From Polytrichum commune (taxonomy: Eukaryota; Streptophyta; Polytrichopsida; Polytrichales; Polytrichaceae), in contig OX485803.1 of assembly GCA_950295325.1 (NCBI GenBank), positions 23,190,001 through 23,254,000 of the forward strand: 64,000 nt of DNA, read 5' to 3'. The translations under genes and the position numbers were made by a program. Position 1 is the stretch's first letter. Each line of letters starts with the position of its first letter. The notes under the pieces are model-generated. The model was not told the DNA's origin. It ran no database searches and saw only the letters and a list, made by a program, of their open reading frames with translations. This document shows, piece by piece, positions 12,101-25,883 of the stretch.

Positions 12101-15100
12101 CTCGTCTGATGGAGCATCTTGTCACTTCTTCCCTGCTGCTCACACCCCCTTTAATGGCGTCAATGCTGGTACAGCCTGTTGCTGGTGTGTCTGAGACAGT
12201 TGCTAAGGATCCAGAGACCTATGTCCGCAACCTGCAAGCGCAAGTACTCGAAGTCATCCTACCGGTGTGGAATCATCCTATGTTTCCACAATGTAGTGCA
12301 AATTTCATCACGTCTATTGCAACTATCATCACCCATGTGTACACAGGTGTTGGAGATGCCAAAGCAAGTCGCACAGCAGGAGCTGGTGGAGCAGGAGCTC
12401 GCCTAGTTGGACCTCCTCCTGATGAATCTTCAATCTCAATGATTGTAGAGATGGGTTTTTCACGACCTAGAGCTGAAGAAGCACTTCGTCGGGTTGGGAA
12501 TAACAGTGCAGAAATGGCTGTGGAGTGGCTGTTCAGTCATCCAGAGGAGGCAGGGCAGGTAATTGTCATATTTAGATCTTGCAATTTTTTGAGATTTCAA
12601 TGTGGTCCACTTTTGTTGCTGTTTCTGGCTAGAATTACGTAGCTGTATTCTCATCACTGGTTTAAGTTATGGTTGCCGTTTTATTTTCTGACTCATAATA
12701 AACATTCTGCTAAAAACTAGTAAACAGTAGTATGTCACCTGGGGATAGTCATTGATTTTGAAAGTGTTTGTGAGAGAGGAAATCGAAGAGTCATGTGTGG
12801 TCTGTGGCAGAGTCCGGGGAGTTCTGTAGAGAAACCACATAATTTCCTAGCTGTCTGTGGTACAGACATGTACAGAAAGTAATGCACTAGACAATTAGAG
12901 AAGTTGGGGAATTAGAAAGCTGGGAATTGTCTATATCAAGCAATATATCAGTTGATGACTGGTGGTGCACTGGACTTATTGCAGCAGTGACATTGAACTT
13001 ACAGATTCTTGGAAAGTGAAGTGTCTGTTAGAAGGTTTTATTATTTATGTATGGATGAAGATTGTAAACATGTGTCTGCAGGAAGATGATGAGTTGGCAC
13101 GAGCCTTAGCTTTGTCTTTGGGGGGTGATGGGCAGTCCAAGGAGGACCCTACAGCTGCTAACAAAGGTAAAGAGGTGGTCGTGGAGGAAGAAACAAGTCA
13201 AGCCCCTCCTGTTGAAGATATGCTCTCCACATGCATGAATCTTCTCCAAAACACAGATGCAGTAGCCTTTCCTCTAACAGATCTGCTTGTGACTATGTGC
13301 AATCGCAACAAGGGTCAGGACCGGCCTCGTGTCATCTCCTATCTTGTCCAACAATTGAAGCTGTGCAAAGTAGAGGTTATAGCAAGTGACATGGGTCCAC
13401 TGTCTACTATCTCACACACTCTTGCCTTAGTCTTGAGTGAAGATAGCACGGCACGGGAGATTGCTGCAGAAAATGGAATGGTTACTATTGCTTTGGACAT
13501 TCTTGAGCAGTTCAGACCTGCAAAGACTAATGTAAAGGAGGAAGTACCCAAGTGGGTGACAGCTCTTCTGCTTGTTCTGGATCATATGCTTCAGTACAAA
13601 CCAAAGATCAATTCAGATTTGCCAGGTGCATTGGCGACTGGTGCTGGTACTGGTGCTGGTGCTGGTGCTGGTGCTGGTGCTGGTGCTGGTGCTGGTGCTG
13701 CTGCCAGTAACAGTCTGACAGCTGTGTCTGGACTCCCCACATCAGATGGACAAAAGCCTGAGGTTGACAAAGTATTGAAGGAAAAGGGTGGAAATCCATT
13801 TGTTGCCATTCTTGGGAGACCAACAGGGTATATGACAGATGATGAGCAGCAGAGAGCAATGTTGGTTGCTGGGGGGTTTCTTCAGATGCAACTTCCATCC
13901 ACAACTGTGCAGGCAGTACTCCAGCTCTGTGCTCGCTTGACGAAGTCACACCCTACTGCAATGAAGTTCTTAGAAACAGGTGACTACTGCTTCCATCAGT
14001 TGGAAATTACTTATTTGTTTCTGTTTATTTTGCTTTTGTACACTGTACTTGGTGCAACATGTCTTTCTCTTTCACTGACAATCTTTCTCTAGGATTTGTT
14101 TGCAATTCTGTGTCTGGCTTTGTTTATGCTTTTCCTGAAGGCTTGCAGATTTGCAGTGAGTTATTTTAGTTGCTATATGTGCTCACATAAACTTGTGTGT
14201 AGATGGACTCACTGCGCTGCTAGGCCTACCACGAATCTGCTTGTTCCCAGGATTTGAAAGTGTTGCTGCTGCAATCATTCGCCATCTCCTAGAGGACCCT
14301 CAGACTCTCCAGCAGGCAATGGAAACAGAGATTCGTCATACCTTGATTGCAACCCTATCACGACACAATGGTCGGGTCTCTCCCCGAATGTTTCTTACAG
14401 CAATGGCTCCTGTGGTATCAAGAGATCCAGCTATATTTATGCAAGCTGCAGCTGTGGTTTGCCAGATTGAAACTGTTGGAGGCCGCCCTACAATAGTTCT
14501 TGCCAAGGAAAAAGAGAAGGACAAGGAGAATGAAGAGAAGAAGGAAAAGGAAAAGGAGAAGGAGAAGGAGAAGGAGAAGGATAAGGATAAGGAAAAGGAA
14601 AAGGATAGGGAAAAAGAGAAGACTTTAGAGAAGTCAAAGAGCGGAACGCTTGGTGTATCTGGCGACCTGGATGTAAGTTTAAAAACCCATGAGCACTCTG
14701 GGAAGAGTGGAAAAGGGCACCATCACAAGAAAGTTCCTCATAGCTTCTCACAGGTTATTGATCAATTGCTGGAAGTAATTCTTCACTACCCTCCAATTTC
14801 TGTTGATCAATCTCATGGCAAAGATGAGGACATGTCTTTCAAGGACAACAGCACGGCTATGGATGTAGACGAGTTTGAGCACAAGGACAAGGGAAAAGCC
14901 AAAGTGGAGGATCTTCCAAAACCCAAATCAGATGGTGATGCTGAGATGTCTGAGAGCTCTGCAGCTCTATCAAAGGTTACATTCATATTGAAGCTTATCA
15001 CTGAGGTCTTGCTCATGTACTCCTCAGCTGTTAGTGTGGTCTTGCGAAGGGACTCTGAGAGCAGTCAAGGAAGAGGCCCTCACCAGGCTGGAGTAGAGGT

Positions 15101-18100
15101 TGTTGGGCATGGGGGGCTTTTGTATCATGTTTTGCACAGGCTACTTCCTTACCCAAGTGAAAAGGCCAGTGATAAGCTTAACGATGAAGAATGGAGGGAG
15201 AAGCTATCAGACAAAGCTGCCTATTTCCTCATGGCAGTGTGTGTAAGATCAGGAGAAGGCAGGAGAAGAGTTGTGGTGGAGATTGCACGTGCTCTGACTG
15301 CTGCTTCTACAAATTCTCCAGTTCTTGATCTTGGAAATCCAAAAAGCTTGCAAGCCCCAAGTAGAAAAGTGCGGGCTTTTGTGGATCTTGTAAATAATAT
15401 TCTCTCTTCGCACTCGTCTTCAGGGGGTGCTCAGGCTCCTGGATTCTCAACAGATATGGCAAAAACCATGATGGATGCTGGTATGGTGCAGGCACTGACC
15501 CACACTCTCCAGGTAATTTTACTTACTTCTTTGAACAGGACTTTATCTCTGGTTTTGAGTTTGGAAGACTGGTTTTACAGGTTGTGTAGACTGTTTCTGA
15601 GATGCTGCAGGACACTAAATGTTGTGCTTGATGAATGCAGGTGATAGATTTAGATCATCCTGATGCTCCAAAGCTAGTGAATTCTGTTTTAAAAGCATTG
15701 GAGGCTCTCACAAGGGCAGCTACTAGTGGAGAACGAACTTTTGGTAATGATGGCATTGAGCCAAAGAAAGTAACTGGAGAGAGGATTGAAGAGGGGGAGT
15801 TAGCTGCAAATATCCTTGCAGAAGCAGAAACTAGAGTGGAGACTGGTGCTCAGCCTCAGGCTAGAGATGAAACCATGCGGGATTCAGTCCTACAAGATGT
15901 TTCAGTGCCAGAAGGAGGAGCACCTGCTCTTACTGGAAGCACAGAGAGTATTCGTGAAGAGCAGATGGAGCACGATATGCGGCTTGACAGGGATGCTGTT
16001 GAAGAGGTATAGGAATTCTTGAACATATATTTCTATGCTTGAATCTTATTTTACTGTACATGAAAACGACCTGCGTCCTGAGGCACAAATTCTTGAAATG
16101 TTTTTGTGATTTGTTGTGAGTATTCACGTTTCTGTTATTTATGCCCCTTCTGTGCCTTTATTAGAATCGGTGAGCCACGAGTCCATGTTTGTTACCGACA
16201 ATGCCTTATTTTGTATACCTGCTCATTAAAGAACCTGTGTTTTTTATAGGCTTGTCTTGAAGCAGAAGCTGAAGAAGAGTTTATGCGCGAGGCAGCTGAG
16301 GATGCTGCAGAGCTTGAAGATGCTGCTGCAGAGATGCACTATAGGATGGAACATGGGGCAGATGATGAGATCGTAGATGAGGAAGATGAGGATGAGGAAG
16401 AGGACATGGATGGTGATGATGGTGATGATGATGGAGAAGAAGAGGAGGAAGATGAAGAGGAGGAGGAAGACGAGGATGATATGAATGGTGATGAAGGTAA
16501 ATATAATTATCTGTTACAGGTTCCTGCCTCAACTGTGGCTGAGGATTAGTGACGTTCTGCTAAAGGATGCCTTCTTTAACTTGCATGGTCCCCTTTCTTT
16601 GTTGTGTGCTAAGTTGTGGAGTGAACAGCAATAATGTGAAGAAAACTGTATCTGAAGCACTCCAGCTAGTTGCAGCTGCCAAACAGAGTTGGGGACTACT
16701 TTCTGCCTGTGGAGCAGTCACAGTGCCCATTCTAACTGTTCCGGGTTTTGTAAGGTTATTGGTTACCCCAGACGGACCTTGTAAATATGGCCTACAGTAA
16801 ATTCTCTGCTGAAGCGAACAAGGTTGTGACAAGATCCAGAAAAGACTACTTCTTAATACTACTTGTAAATTTGGGTTCGTCCTGAATTTACAAAGATCTG
16901 TTCATGGATGCAGGGGTACCTCACCTTTCACCCCCAGACACTGATGTTGAGGACCACGAAGACAATGGCTTGGGTGACGATTATGAGGAGGATATGGTTC
17001 AGGAAGAGGACGAGGATGAAGATGATGAATGGCGAGAAGACCGGGTTATTGAGGTGCGTTGGCGGGATGGTCTGACAGGTCTCAATCATGTGCAGGTAAC
17101 TCTTTGATCTTGTCTCTTCCTTTTTACTAGTCATGTGTGCAATATAAACAGAAAAATTCTATTAAAGGGTGGTCTAGTAAAGATTTTCTTTCTTCACAAA
17201 ATTGGCAACTGGTTCCTGAGCAGGAATGACTTCTATCTGTTTCATGAATCTTAGTAACTTGCTTTTCATGCAGGTACTGGGTCACACGGGGACTAGCAAT
17301 TTAGTGGATTTTCCAGGAGATCCTTTCCAGGGAATGAACATGGATGATGTTTTCGGATCTTTTCGAAGGCCAGGTGGCAGTGATCGTAGGCGTACCACCA
17401 CTTACCGAACATTCCCTGAACGACCAGGTGGGGAGCGTGGTGGTGCCTTCCATCATCCTCTCCTTACTAGGCCATCTCCTACACCAGGAGGGGGTACAAC
17501 TGGAGCAGTCACAAGCAGCTCTCTGTGGCCTAGTACCAGCAGTATTGTTCGAGATGCAGAGGCAATGCTTGGGGGTATGGCTGGTGGGGCCCTAGATGTA
17601 ACCCACTTTTATATGTATGATGGGCCCATGCTAGCTGAACATGGTGCAGATGGGCTATTTGGAGAGCGAGGGGTTGGAGGTGCACCTCCTCCGCTTCTTG
17701 ACTTCACTATGGATCCAGTTTACCTTATGGGCAGACGAAGTGGTCGAACTGAAGGTCGTTTGAGTAGCTGGACAGACGATGGTCAACCACAAGCAGGTGC
17801 ACATGCTGCTGCAGTAGCACAAGCTATTGAAGAGCAGTTCATTTCACAGCTTCGAATCCTTGTACCTGGTGATGAACCAGCTTCTGTACAACTTCCAGTG
17901 AATGCAAGCAACCCTGTGGGTGGGGAGTCTGCAGAGTTGAGAGGTTCAGATGCTGCAGATACTATGGTAGGAAGAGAACCACAGGCATCCCCTCAGGTGA
18001 CTGAGAGCTCTATGGGTGAACAGCCAGGTCAAATCACTGCTGAGCCATCAAACACTGATGGAGGTGCTGCCAGTACAAGAGGTGACATTGCAGGCAGGTT

Positions 18101-21100
18101 GGATAGTGATAGTGGTACTGTCAATCAGGCATCTGCAGATTTAGATGTTCAAATGCAAGATGATAGGAGTGAGCCTGTTGTCAGGGACACTGAGGCTAAC
18201 AGCCAAGATAGTGGTGGTAGTGGCGCAACTGTCGGGGAGAGCCTGAGAAGTCTGGAGGTGGAGATAGGAAGTGCTGATGGCCATGATGACGGAGACCGTC
18301 ACCCTGGTCCAGAAAGGTTGGGTGCTGGTGAATTGCAGCCTCCTAGCGGAGTACAGAGGGGCACTGGTAGTTCTAGAAGATCAGATCAGGGAGGGGATTT
18401 AGATGAAGACATGGAGGGTACAGGTACAGCTGGTCAGCAACGTGAGGGTGCAGAAGGGCCAGAGGGACAGACGGGTGTTCGCAGTGGAGAACATGAGGTA
18501 GCAACAACTGCTGGGGGTGAAGGTGGGCAGCCTCCAAGAGATCTGCCAGCAGGGCGAGATGCAAGTATGAGTTCTATCGATCCAACTTTCCTTGAGGCAT
18601 TACCTGCTGATCTGCGGGCAGAGGTCCTAGCATCTCAGCAAACACGGGCTGTAAGACCCCCCAATTTAGCCCCACCTGCTCCCCCTGAGGAAATCGATCC
18701 AGAGTTTCTTGCAGCTTTGCCTCCTGACATTCAAGCAGAGGTTTTAGCACAGCAGCGTGCACAAAGGGCAGTTATTGCACATGCGATTGAAGGGCAGCCT
18801 GTGGATATGGATAGTGCCTCCATCATTGCCACCTTTCCTGCAGAGCTTCGTGAAGAGGTAATTATCTTTAACTAATGATTTCTTGATAAATGAAGATGCC
18901 CTTCTTGATATGGGGAATCTTGAAACCTGGGGTTCTCTCTGTTATCTTACGGTATATCTCAAGGACTATAGTGAACTGTATGAAGTTATTAGTGCATTTT
19001 TCCTTTGTGCTCTTGCAAAATTGAGCCAACAGCAGCTTAGGAACTTCAATGCTGCACAAGCAGGTGTAGTTTCCACATGGTTGATAACATCTGCTGTTAG
19101 GTTATATCCATGAAATTTTAAGATGACTATTACAGCCTTCGAAATCTTCTATGTTATTGTCTGATTTCACAACATTTGTGGTCCTTGTATACTTCACAGG
19201 TCCTGTTGACTTCCTCAGAAGCTGTTTTGGCTGCTCTTCCTCCAGCACTTCTGGCAGAAGCCCAGCTTCTACGTGAGCGGGCCATGAATCAGTATCAAGC
19301 CCGGGGTTTGTTTGGAGGGGCTGCACATCGAATTGCACATCGGCGGAACGCCTTGGGTGTTGGTGGAGGGACTGGAACAGCTGCTATGGATCGTGGAGTA
19401 GGAGCTGGTGCTGGAGCAATTCCAGTAGGTCGGAGACCAGTTGCACTGAATAACACTACAAAGATGAAGGAGGCTGAAGGCAAGCCTCTTGTGGACACAT
19501 CTGCATTGAAAGCATTTTTGCGTCTGCTTCGACTTGCTCAGGTATTTTTAAATTTTAATGCTCAAGATCATATATCTGCAAAAGTCATGAAGTTTTAGCT
19601 TTACCACTGATGTTTAACATATTTTACTAGGTTCCTTTCTTTCTTTCTTTCTTTCTTTCTGATGTGCATCATTGATGTGCATCACTGTCTCTATTTCTTG
19701 TTATTGGCCCTACTTTAGTGGACACTCACTTTTGCTCTTTATCCCTAAAAATATCCTTATATGTCTCCTATTTATTCTGGGTCACTTGGGATCATCTTCC
19801 ATTTACTGACACACTTTCTTCGAACTGGTTTCCTTGTTTGAACAGCCTTTGGGAAAGGGTCTCCTGCAACGGTTGCTGCTGAATTTGTGTGCACACAGTG
19901 TTACGCGTGTGACATTGCTGCAGCTGTTGTTGGATATGTTGCGTCCAGAAGCAGAGGGCATTTCTACAGGAGGGCAATCTGCTGATGGTGCTCCTTCTCA
20001 GCGGTTGTATGGATGTCAGTGGAATGTGGTCTATGCTCGCTCTCAGTTGTCAGACGGTAAACATTTGCACCTTGAATTTATATAGGTACTCAAGGTATCA
20101 AGGGCAGCTATGTTCACGTGTAGCTACAAAAGCTGAGTTATATTGGTCACAGGTGTTCAAGGGCCAAATGATTAGTGGATGTCACTGAAGGACTGAGGAA
20201 GTCATGGTTTTAAAATAGTGGCATAACATGCATAACTTCTACTTCTTTAGCTGGACCTTGACTGCTACAAAGGTGACTAATTCAGGTCTCAAGTTCTATG
20301 TAGATGAATTCTGCTGGGTGTGCGTGAGTGTATGCCAAGGGTTGTTAGTTTGCAACTCACTAAGATTCTTGGGCGGGAATCCTAAGAGTCTAAAATCCTG
20401 TACTAGAAATTACTGAGAATTTTATACCAACCCATATATGATCTGTAAAGGTGATTAGCTCCCATGTTTGTGTCGATTTGGAGCCTGTGCGTCGATTATC
20501 TTTTGAGCAGCAGGTGCGTTATACCTCTGGTAGATTCTTGTTGCTATTATTATTAGAAGGTTGTATTTAACATGGTGATATGGCTGGTTGGATGAGACAG
20601 GAATCCCACCTTTGGTGTCTAGACGTGTGTTGGAGATCCTAACCTACTTGGCCCGCCAGCACGCTCTTGTAGCCAACCTACTTCTCTTTCTGGAGCCATC
20701 TGTACAGTCTGCTACAACTCCTGCAGAAACCTCCCCTCAAAAGGCAAAGGAAAAAGGGAAAGCAAAGGTTGTTGAATCTCATGCAGAAGCGTCTGAGAAG
20801 CCGAAGACAAAGGGCGAAATCCCTCTCATTCTCCTTTTGAAACTCTTGAACCAGCCACTCTATTCTCGCAGCAGTGCACACTTGGAACAGGTACAATTTA
20901 GAAACTACCAGTGGAGGCTGGATGGGATCTGAACTTCACTTTCTCTTCAGTATTTTCCTCCTTGGTGTGTAAGCAATTTTTTTTTCACTTCCTCACATGC
21001 ACGAGGTCTTGGCAATGAATCTGGCAGGTCATGGGTTTGCTTGAAGTTGTGACAAGCACTGCTGGAGCAAAACCAGAAGTCAAGGCTAAAGCAAAGGCCA

Positions 21101-24100
21101 CTGAAACTCGCCCTGTACCAGCAACTGCTGATGCTACAGGTGTAGCTGTAGCTGGAGAGGCTGCATCTTCACACACTGACACAGCACCTGCTACAGCCAG
21201 TGGAGATGCTCAAACAGTTACAAGCATGTTGGACTCACTGCGATCTACTGGAGATGCTGAAGCACCAAGGCCAGATGCTTCAACTGCGGCTGTGAGTGTT
21301 GAAGAAGTGGATCCTTCAGCTTTAGGTTCAGACCAGAAGCTTGATGCTACTGCTGTCCTCCTAAGTTTACCAGAGCCGGAGCTTCGGAATTTGTGCAAGC
21401 TGCTTGCAAGAGAAGGGTGTGTATTACAGAGGAGTCTTCACATCTTTCTTGAATACAGTATCTTGTCATTTTTATCCTTTTGTCAGGAGTTTGTGCCCTA
21501 TGATTTGTTATTGGTTGTTTTGCATACTATCTCAACAATTTCTTGCCACTTGTGGTGCATGCTCAGAGGTAGTGTTTGAATTTTGATGAAGAGCAACCTA
21601 TTTCAGTTCATTGTTGCATGCCAAAATGAGTTTGATCCTAAATGAACTGATATAGAGTGTTCTTTGTTCAATCCTCCATACTACTTCCTAGCATGCACCG
21701 CAAACTTACCCGAACATGGAAGGTGTTCTATGCAAGAATCCCAACCAAGAGTCATATTGGGTTAGAGGATAACTTCTAGTGACTGAACTGTAATGTACCT
21801 AAAGGGCTGTTATTCATCTAGATTCTGCAGACATTGGTCAATTTCATTCTTACGATGCTTGAAGCTCATCTTTTGCTCAGCTTTTGGACTTTCACAGGTA
21901 TGGAGAAAAATACTTGTTTGGTAGCTGCATTCTTGTCTTCTCCTATTACACACCCATGCTATGAGTAAGTTAACTTGCTCAATGTCTAAGCTTTGGGAGG
22001 TTGCTTGTGTTGTGTAGACTCTCAGATACAGCATATACTCGAGTAGCAGAGGTTTTGAAGAAATTGGCTACTGCAGCTCCACCACATCGACGCCTGTTTG
22101 TGGCTGAACTGGCTGAAGCTGCCCGGTATCTCAGTGGGCCTGCTGTAGAGGAGCTTCATCGACTTGGAGATGCAGATACAGTTGCTGTAAGCACAACATC
22201 AGTGGCTGGAGCTGCAATTTTGCGGGTACTACAAGCCCTAAGTGCGCTTACCTCTGGTCTTGGGATCACAACTGAGCAGGAGGCTGGAGCAGAGATTGAC
22301 AATGAACAGGAAGATGGGTTGCTGTTGGTCAGAGAACTGAATGGGGCACTTGAGATTTTATGGCAGGGATTGAGTGTATGTGTTGGTAAGATTGAAAGTC
22401 GGCTTGGTAACTCTACGGCCCTGGCTGGGCCCTCTAACAGTGCTGCTTCTGTAGCTGCTAATGTTGTAGGGGCAAGCCCAGGCAGTGTTGCGCCTCCTCT
22501 TCCTCCAGGGACACAGAAAGTGCTACCTTTTGTGGAAGCGTTCTTTGTCTTGTGTGAGAAACTGAAGACAGCTCCTACTCCTTCTGGCCAACAAGAACCT
22601 CACAGTGCGACTGCAAGTGAGATTAAGGAGGCAGAGGCGTCGTCTCATTCATCATATCTAGTCCTATCACCTCCATCAACATCACCATGGTCCCCTAGAC
22701 AATCTCAGCAATCTCAGCAAAAGAAACCTGAGACTGAGAAAACTGAGAAAGGAATGACCTTCACAAGGTTTGCAGATAAGCACAGACGTTTACTTAATGC
22801 CTTTGTAAGGCAAAACCCAGGTCTACTGGAGAAATCACTTTGCCTAATGCTGAAGACACCTCGGCTTATTGACTTCGATAACAAACGTGCTTATTTCCGG
22901 TCTCGCATCAGGCAACAACATGAGCAACAGCATTACTCTCCTCTCCGAATAGCTGTCAGGAGAGCTTATGTGTTAGAAGATTCTTATAACCAGCTCCGAA
23001 TGCGTACTCCTGATGAGCTGAAGGGGAGGCTCACAGTTCAATTTCAAGGAGAGGAGGGTATTGATGCTGGTGGTTTGACACGTGAGTGGTACCAATTGCT
23101 CTCTCGTGTTACATTTGACAAGGGTGCTCTACTCTTTACAACAGTTGGAAACGAATCTACATTCCAACCTAATCCAAACTCGGTTTACCAAACTGAGCAT
23201 CTTTCTTACTTCAAATTTGTGGGTCGGGTGGTAAGTTGCTCTTCTCCGTTGCTCTCTTTTGCAATGCAAAGTACTGTGAATTCTGTCTCTCCTTGTCTCT
23301 CATATTACCAAAGGTATCTACATTAAAACCAAGCGATCTTGTGTATTTCTGAGTGATCATTGAGACATATTTTGCTGAATTTTAGCTCTGAAATAAGTCT
23401 TTAATATCACCTGAGGACATTTGTTGATGATGGCAATCAGGTCGCGAAGGCTCTCTTCGATGGCCAACTTCTAGATGTATACTTCACACGGTCATTCTAC
23501 AAGCATATTCTTGATGTTAAGGTGACATATCATGATATTGAGGCTATTGACCCAGACTACTTCAAGAATCTCAAGTGGATCCTGGAGGTACTATTTCAAA
23601 ATTGACCATGGCATTTGCTTGGAAGTTCTGCAAAAGTAACTGCTAATGCTATATGGCAATCTGTCAATGGGAACGTTGATTTCAATTCTGGATCAGTTTG
23701 AGGAATTCTTACAGTTACTATTTTTTTGTTTGAATATGCCATGGATGCAAGTTATGCATCTGCAACATAGATTATGCTAAGTGACGTTTGTGTGATTGCT
23801 TGCAGAATGATGTGAGTGACATTTTGGATCTGACATTCAGCATGGATGCTGATGAAGAGAAGCACATTCTGTATGAGAAAACAGAGGTACTGAAAGCCAG
23901 TACTTGTCATTTTGAATTTGTCATGAAGAGAGCTATGCTATAACATGATCCAAAGAATCCTTCCAGTATGTCAACTTCGTGAGTTTGACATAGTGACCAT
24001 CTAGCTTGACACTGTATTTTGTCTGTGCAAGAGATTTCATGTCCTAATACACCCACGTCATGTCCTTCCAGGTGACGGACTTTGAACTAATCCCTGGTGG

Positions 24101-25883
24101 TCGTGATATTCGTGTCACGGAAGACAACAAGCATGAATATATTGACAAAGTTGCAGAGCATCGCCTGACCACAGCCATCCGACCGCAAATTAATGCATTC
24201 CTGGAGGGATTTAATGAACTGGTGTCTAGAGAGCTCATCTCTATTTTCAATGACAAGGAGCTGGAACTGCTTATCAGTGGCCTTCCTGAAATTGACTGTA
24301 AGTGATGTAGGCTGTGTTCTTTTTGGAAGTTGTTCCTGGGGCTTTAATGTTGCAGAATTTAATTCTAGGAAAAGATTTGTAATTGTCAAACCTAAGAGCT
24401 GATGGAGGGTGGATTTTTTCTTTTGAGAATTGTAAAAGCTCTATGATACATACTTTATCTTATTTTTGACATGTTGAATGGCAGTGGAGGACTTGAAAGC
24501 AAACACAGAGTACACAGGATACACAGCTGCCTCACCTGTGGTGCAATGGTTCTGGGATGTGGTGCGGGCATTCAACAAGGAAGATATGGCTCGACTCTTG
24601 CAATTTATTACTGGAACTTCGAAGGTATATAAGAGTTGATATTGCATCGCTGTCTTGCAACACCCAACTATTCCCCATTTATGCCTTTATGTTATTATAA
24701 AGGTCTACATTTGTCAGTTGAGATTTGGGCGAACCAACTCATACACTCATTCCTTGTTGGATGCCTAAACCCTTGCTACCAAGGAACCACTGTACTGGTT
24801 GGTTTGCCCCAGCCGTCGGTTTAGTGAGGAAATTCAAGGCGGCATACTGCACTTCGTTTCCTAGTGTGTCTTCTGGTGTTCAATACTTATATCAGACTCA
24901 TAGATGCATCCTCTTTATACTCATGGCCTTGTTGTTTAAGCCCAGTATAACTCTTGTGAGTTAAGGGCTTGACATCTGCCTGCTTGATTTGAGTTGTGCT
25001 GATGTCAGCAATTGTGATATGGGCTGTTCACAGGTGCCGCTCGAAGGTTTCAGGGCATTGCAAGGTATATCAGGTCCACAACGATTCCAGATTCACAAGG
25101 CATATGGAGCACCAGAACGGCTGCCTTCTGCTCATACTTGGTGAGCATGTTGTTAATGTGTTCACCACTGTTCGCTGAATGACCAGCGAGACAAATTCAG
25201 TATAAGAATCTGCACTGTTTTGTCTAATTAGTGTGGGTTACCATTTGGAGTCAGTTACTATAGCTATTTGCGGACATCATCATTTTCTACTAAGTTATAT
25301 CATATTCTTCAGTCTGCATACTAACTACACCAAATATGATATTTAGTGACTTACTATTTGGATTTACATGGTGCTATATCTTTTTACTATTGAAATAATT
25401 TTCTACCAAGTAAAGTTGTCAATGTTCTATAATGTCCAATCTACCAATTTTAACATTTGTTGGTAAAATATGAGATGTACAGTAAATAGACATAGCATTG
25501 CGTAAGTCCAGATAGTAAGTCACACTACATATCATATTTAGTGTAATGTTATTTGGGTAAATAGTAATGCTCTCAGTCAAGTGTAGTGCATAACTCCGAA
25601 TGCTAATTAAACATTAACATTGTTGTGCGACTATGTTTTATTTATGCAAACATATGTATAATATGTAAATTTGAGCTTTTTGAAAATCAGAGTTGCAGCT
25701 ATGTTCATGCATCATTGTGTTCACCATCATTCAAATTGTTCATGTGTGTTCACTCACACACAATGTAATGCGTTCTGCAGCTTCAATCAACTGGATCTCC
25801 CAGAGTATGCGACAAAAGAGCAGCTGCAAGACCGGCTTTTGTTGGCAATACATGAGGCTAGTGAAGGATTTGGGTTTGGCTGA
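6135..25883 (+). CDS. UPL1: Giant HECT-type E3 ubiquitin-protein ligase, UPL1/UPL2 class
   Basis: The protein has 3,971 residues; the plant UPL1/UPL2 family is near 3,700. Exons: 6135-6167, 7576-7671, 7932-8138, 8478-9784, 9920-10775, 10978-12558, 13082-13979, 14203-15512, 15641-16006, 16250-16496, 16914-17095, 17274-18857, 19200-19541, 19846-20056, 20601-20890, 21028-21416, 22018-23230, 23441-23587, 23806-23886, 24072-24297, 24485-24624, 25034-25140, 25781-25883. All introns are GT-AG, all phases agree and no internal stop occurs. In order I see DUF908/DUF913-type armadillo-like N-terminal sequence (residues ~40-830), a UBA domain (~1310-1352, MGFSRPRAEEAL), a ubiquitin-interacting motif (~1361-1376, DELARALALSL), an acidic stretch (~2257-2300), a DUF4414-like segment (~2790-2889, DPTFLEALPADLRAEVL) and a C-terminal HECT domain. 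The catalytic cysteine is residue 3938 in HTCFNQLDLPEY. It accepts ubiquitin from an E2 and passes it to substrates. The start was chosen because MKAKKKRG leads in phase into PPKVRAFINSV, as in the family. UPL1 versus UPL2 cannot be separated here. Confidence 0.96.
13632..13700 (+). repeat. In-frame GGTGCT hexamer repeat encoding Ala-Gly
   Basis: About ten GGTGCT units lie inside exon 7 of the HECT ligase and encode an alternating Gly-Ala tract near residue 1545. The reading frame is kept. The tract is probably a flexible linker and a length-variable site. Confidence 0.9.
14506..14634 (+). repeat. Purine-rich repeat encoding a Lys-Glu/Asp tract
   Basis: Repeats of AAGGAGAA/AAGGATAA in exon 8 of the HECT ligase encode about 40 residues of alternating Lys with Glu or Asp (around residues 1761-1804). 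The tract should form a highly charged helix or disordered linker. The frame is open through it. Confidence 0.9.
19628..19661 (+). repeat. (CTTT)n microsatellite in a UPL1-like intron
   Basis: About seven CTTT units lie in the intron 19542-19845 of the HECT ligase gene. Confidence 0.85.
25325..25545. mobile_element. MITE group A, copy 1, in the last intron of the HECT ligase
   Basis: Both ends carry CTACACCAAATATGATATTTA-type termini (right end, inverted: TACACTAAATATGATATG). Copy 2 at 30146-30368 is closely similar along its whole length, sharing blocks such as ATCTTTTTACTATTGAAATA and TTGTTGGTAAAATATGAGAT. There is no coding capacity. The insertion lies in intron 25141-25780, which splits the catalytic-cysteine codon. 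Confidence 0.8.

Noticed and set aside
13608-13949. Minus-strand ORF with a His-Gln repeat
   Set aside because: The repeat is the antisense reading of the GGTGCT tract that encodes Gly-Ala on the plus strand.
14488-14751. Minus-strand Pro/Ser/Phe-rich ORF
   Set aside because: It is the antisense shadow of the Lys-Glu tract in exon 8 of the HECT ligase.
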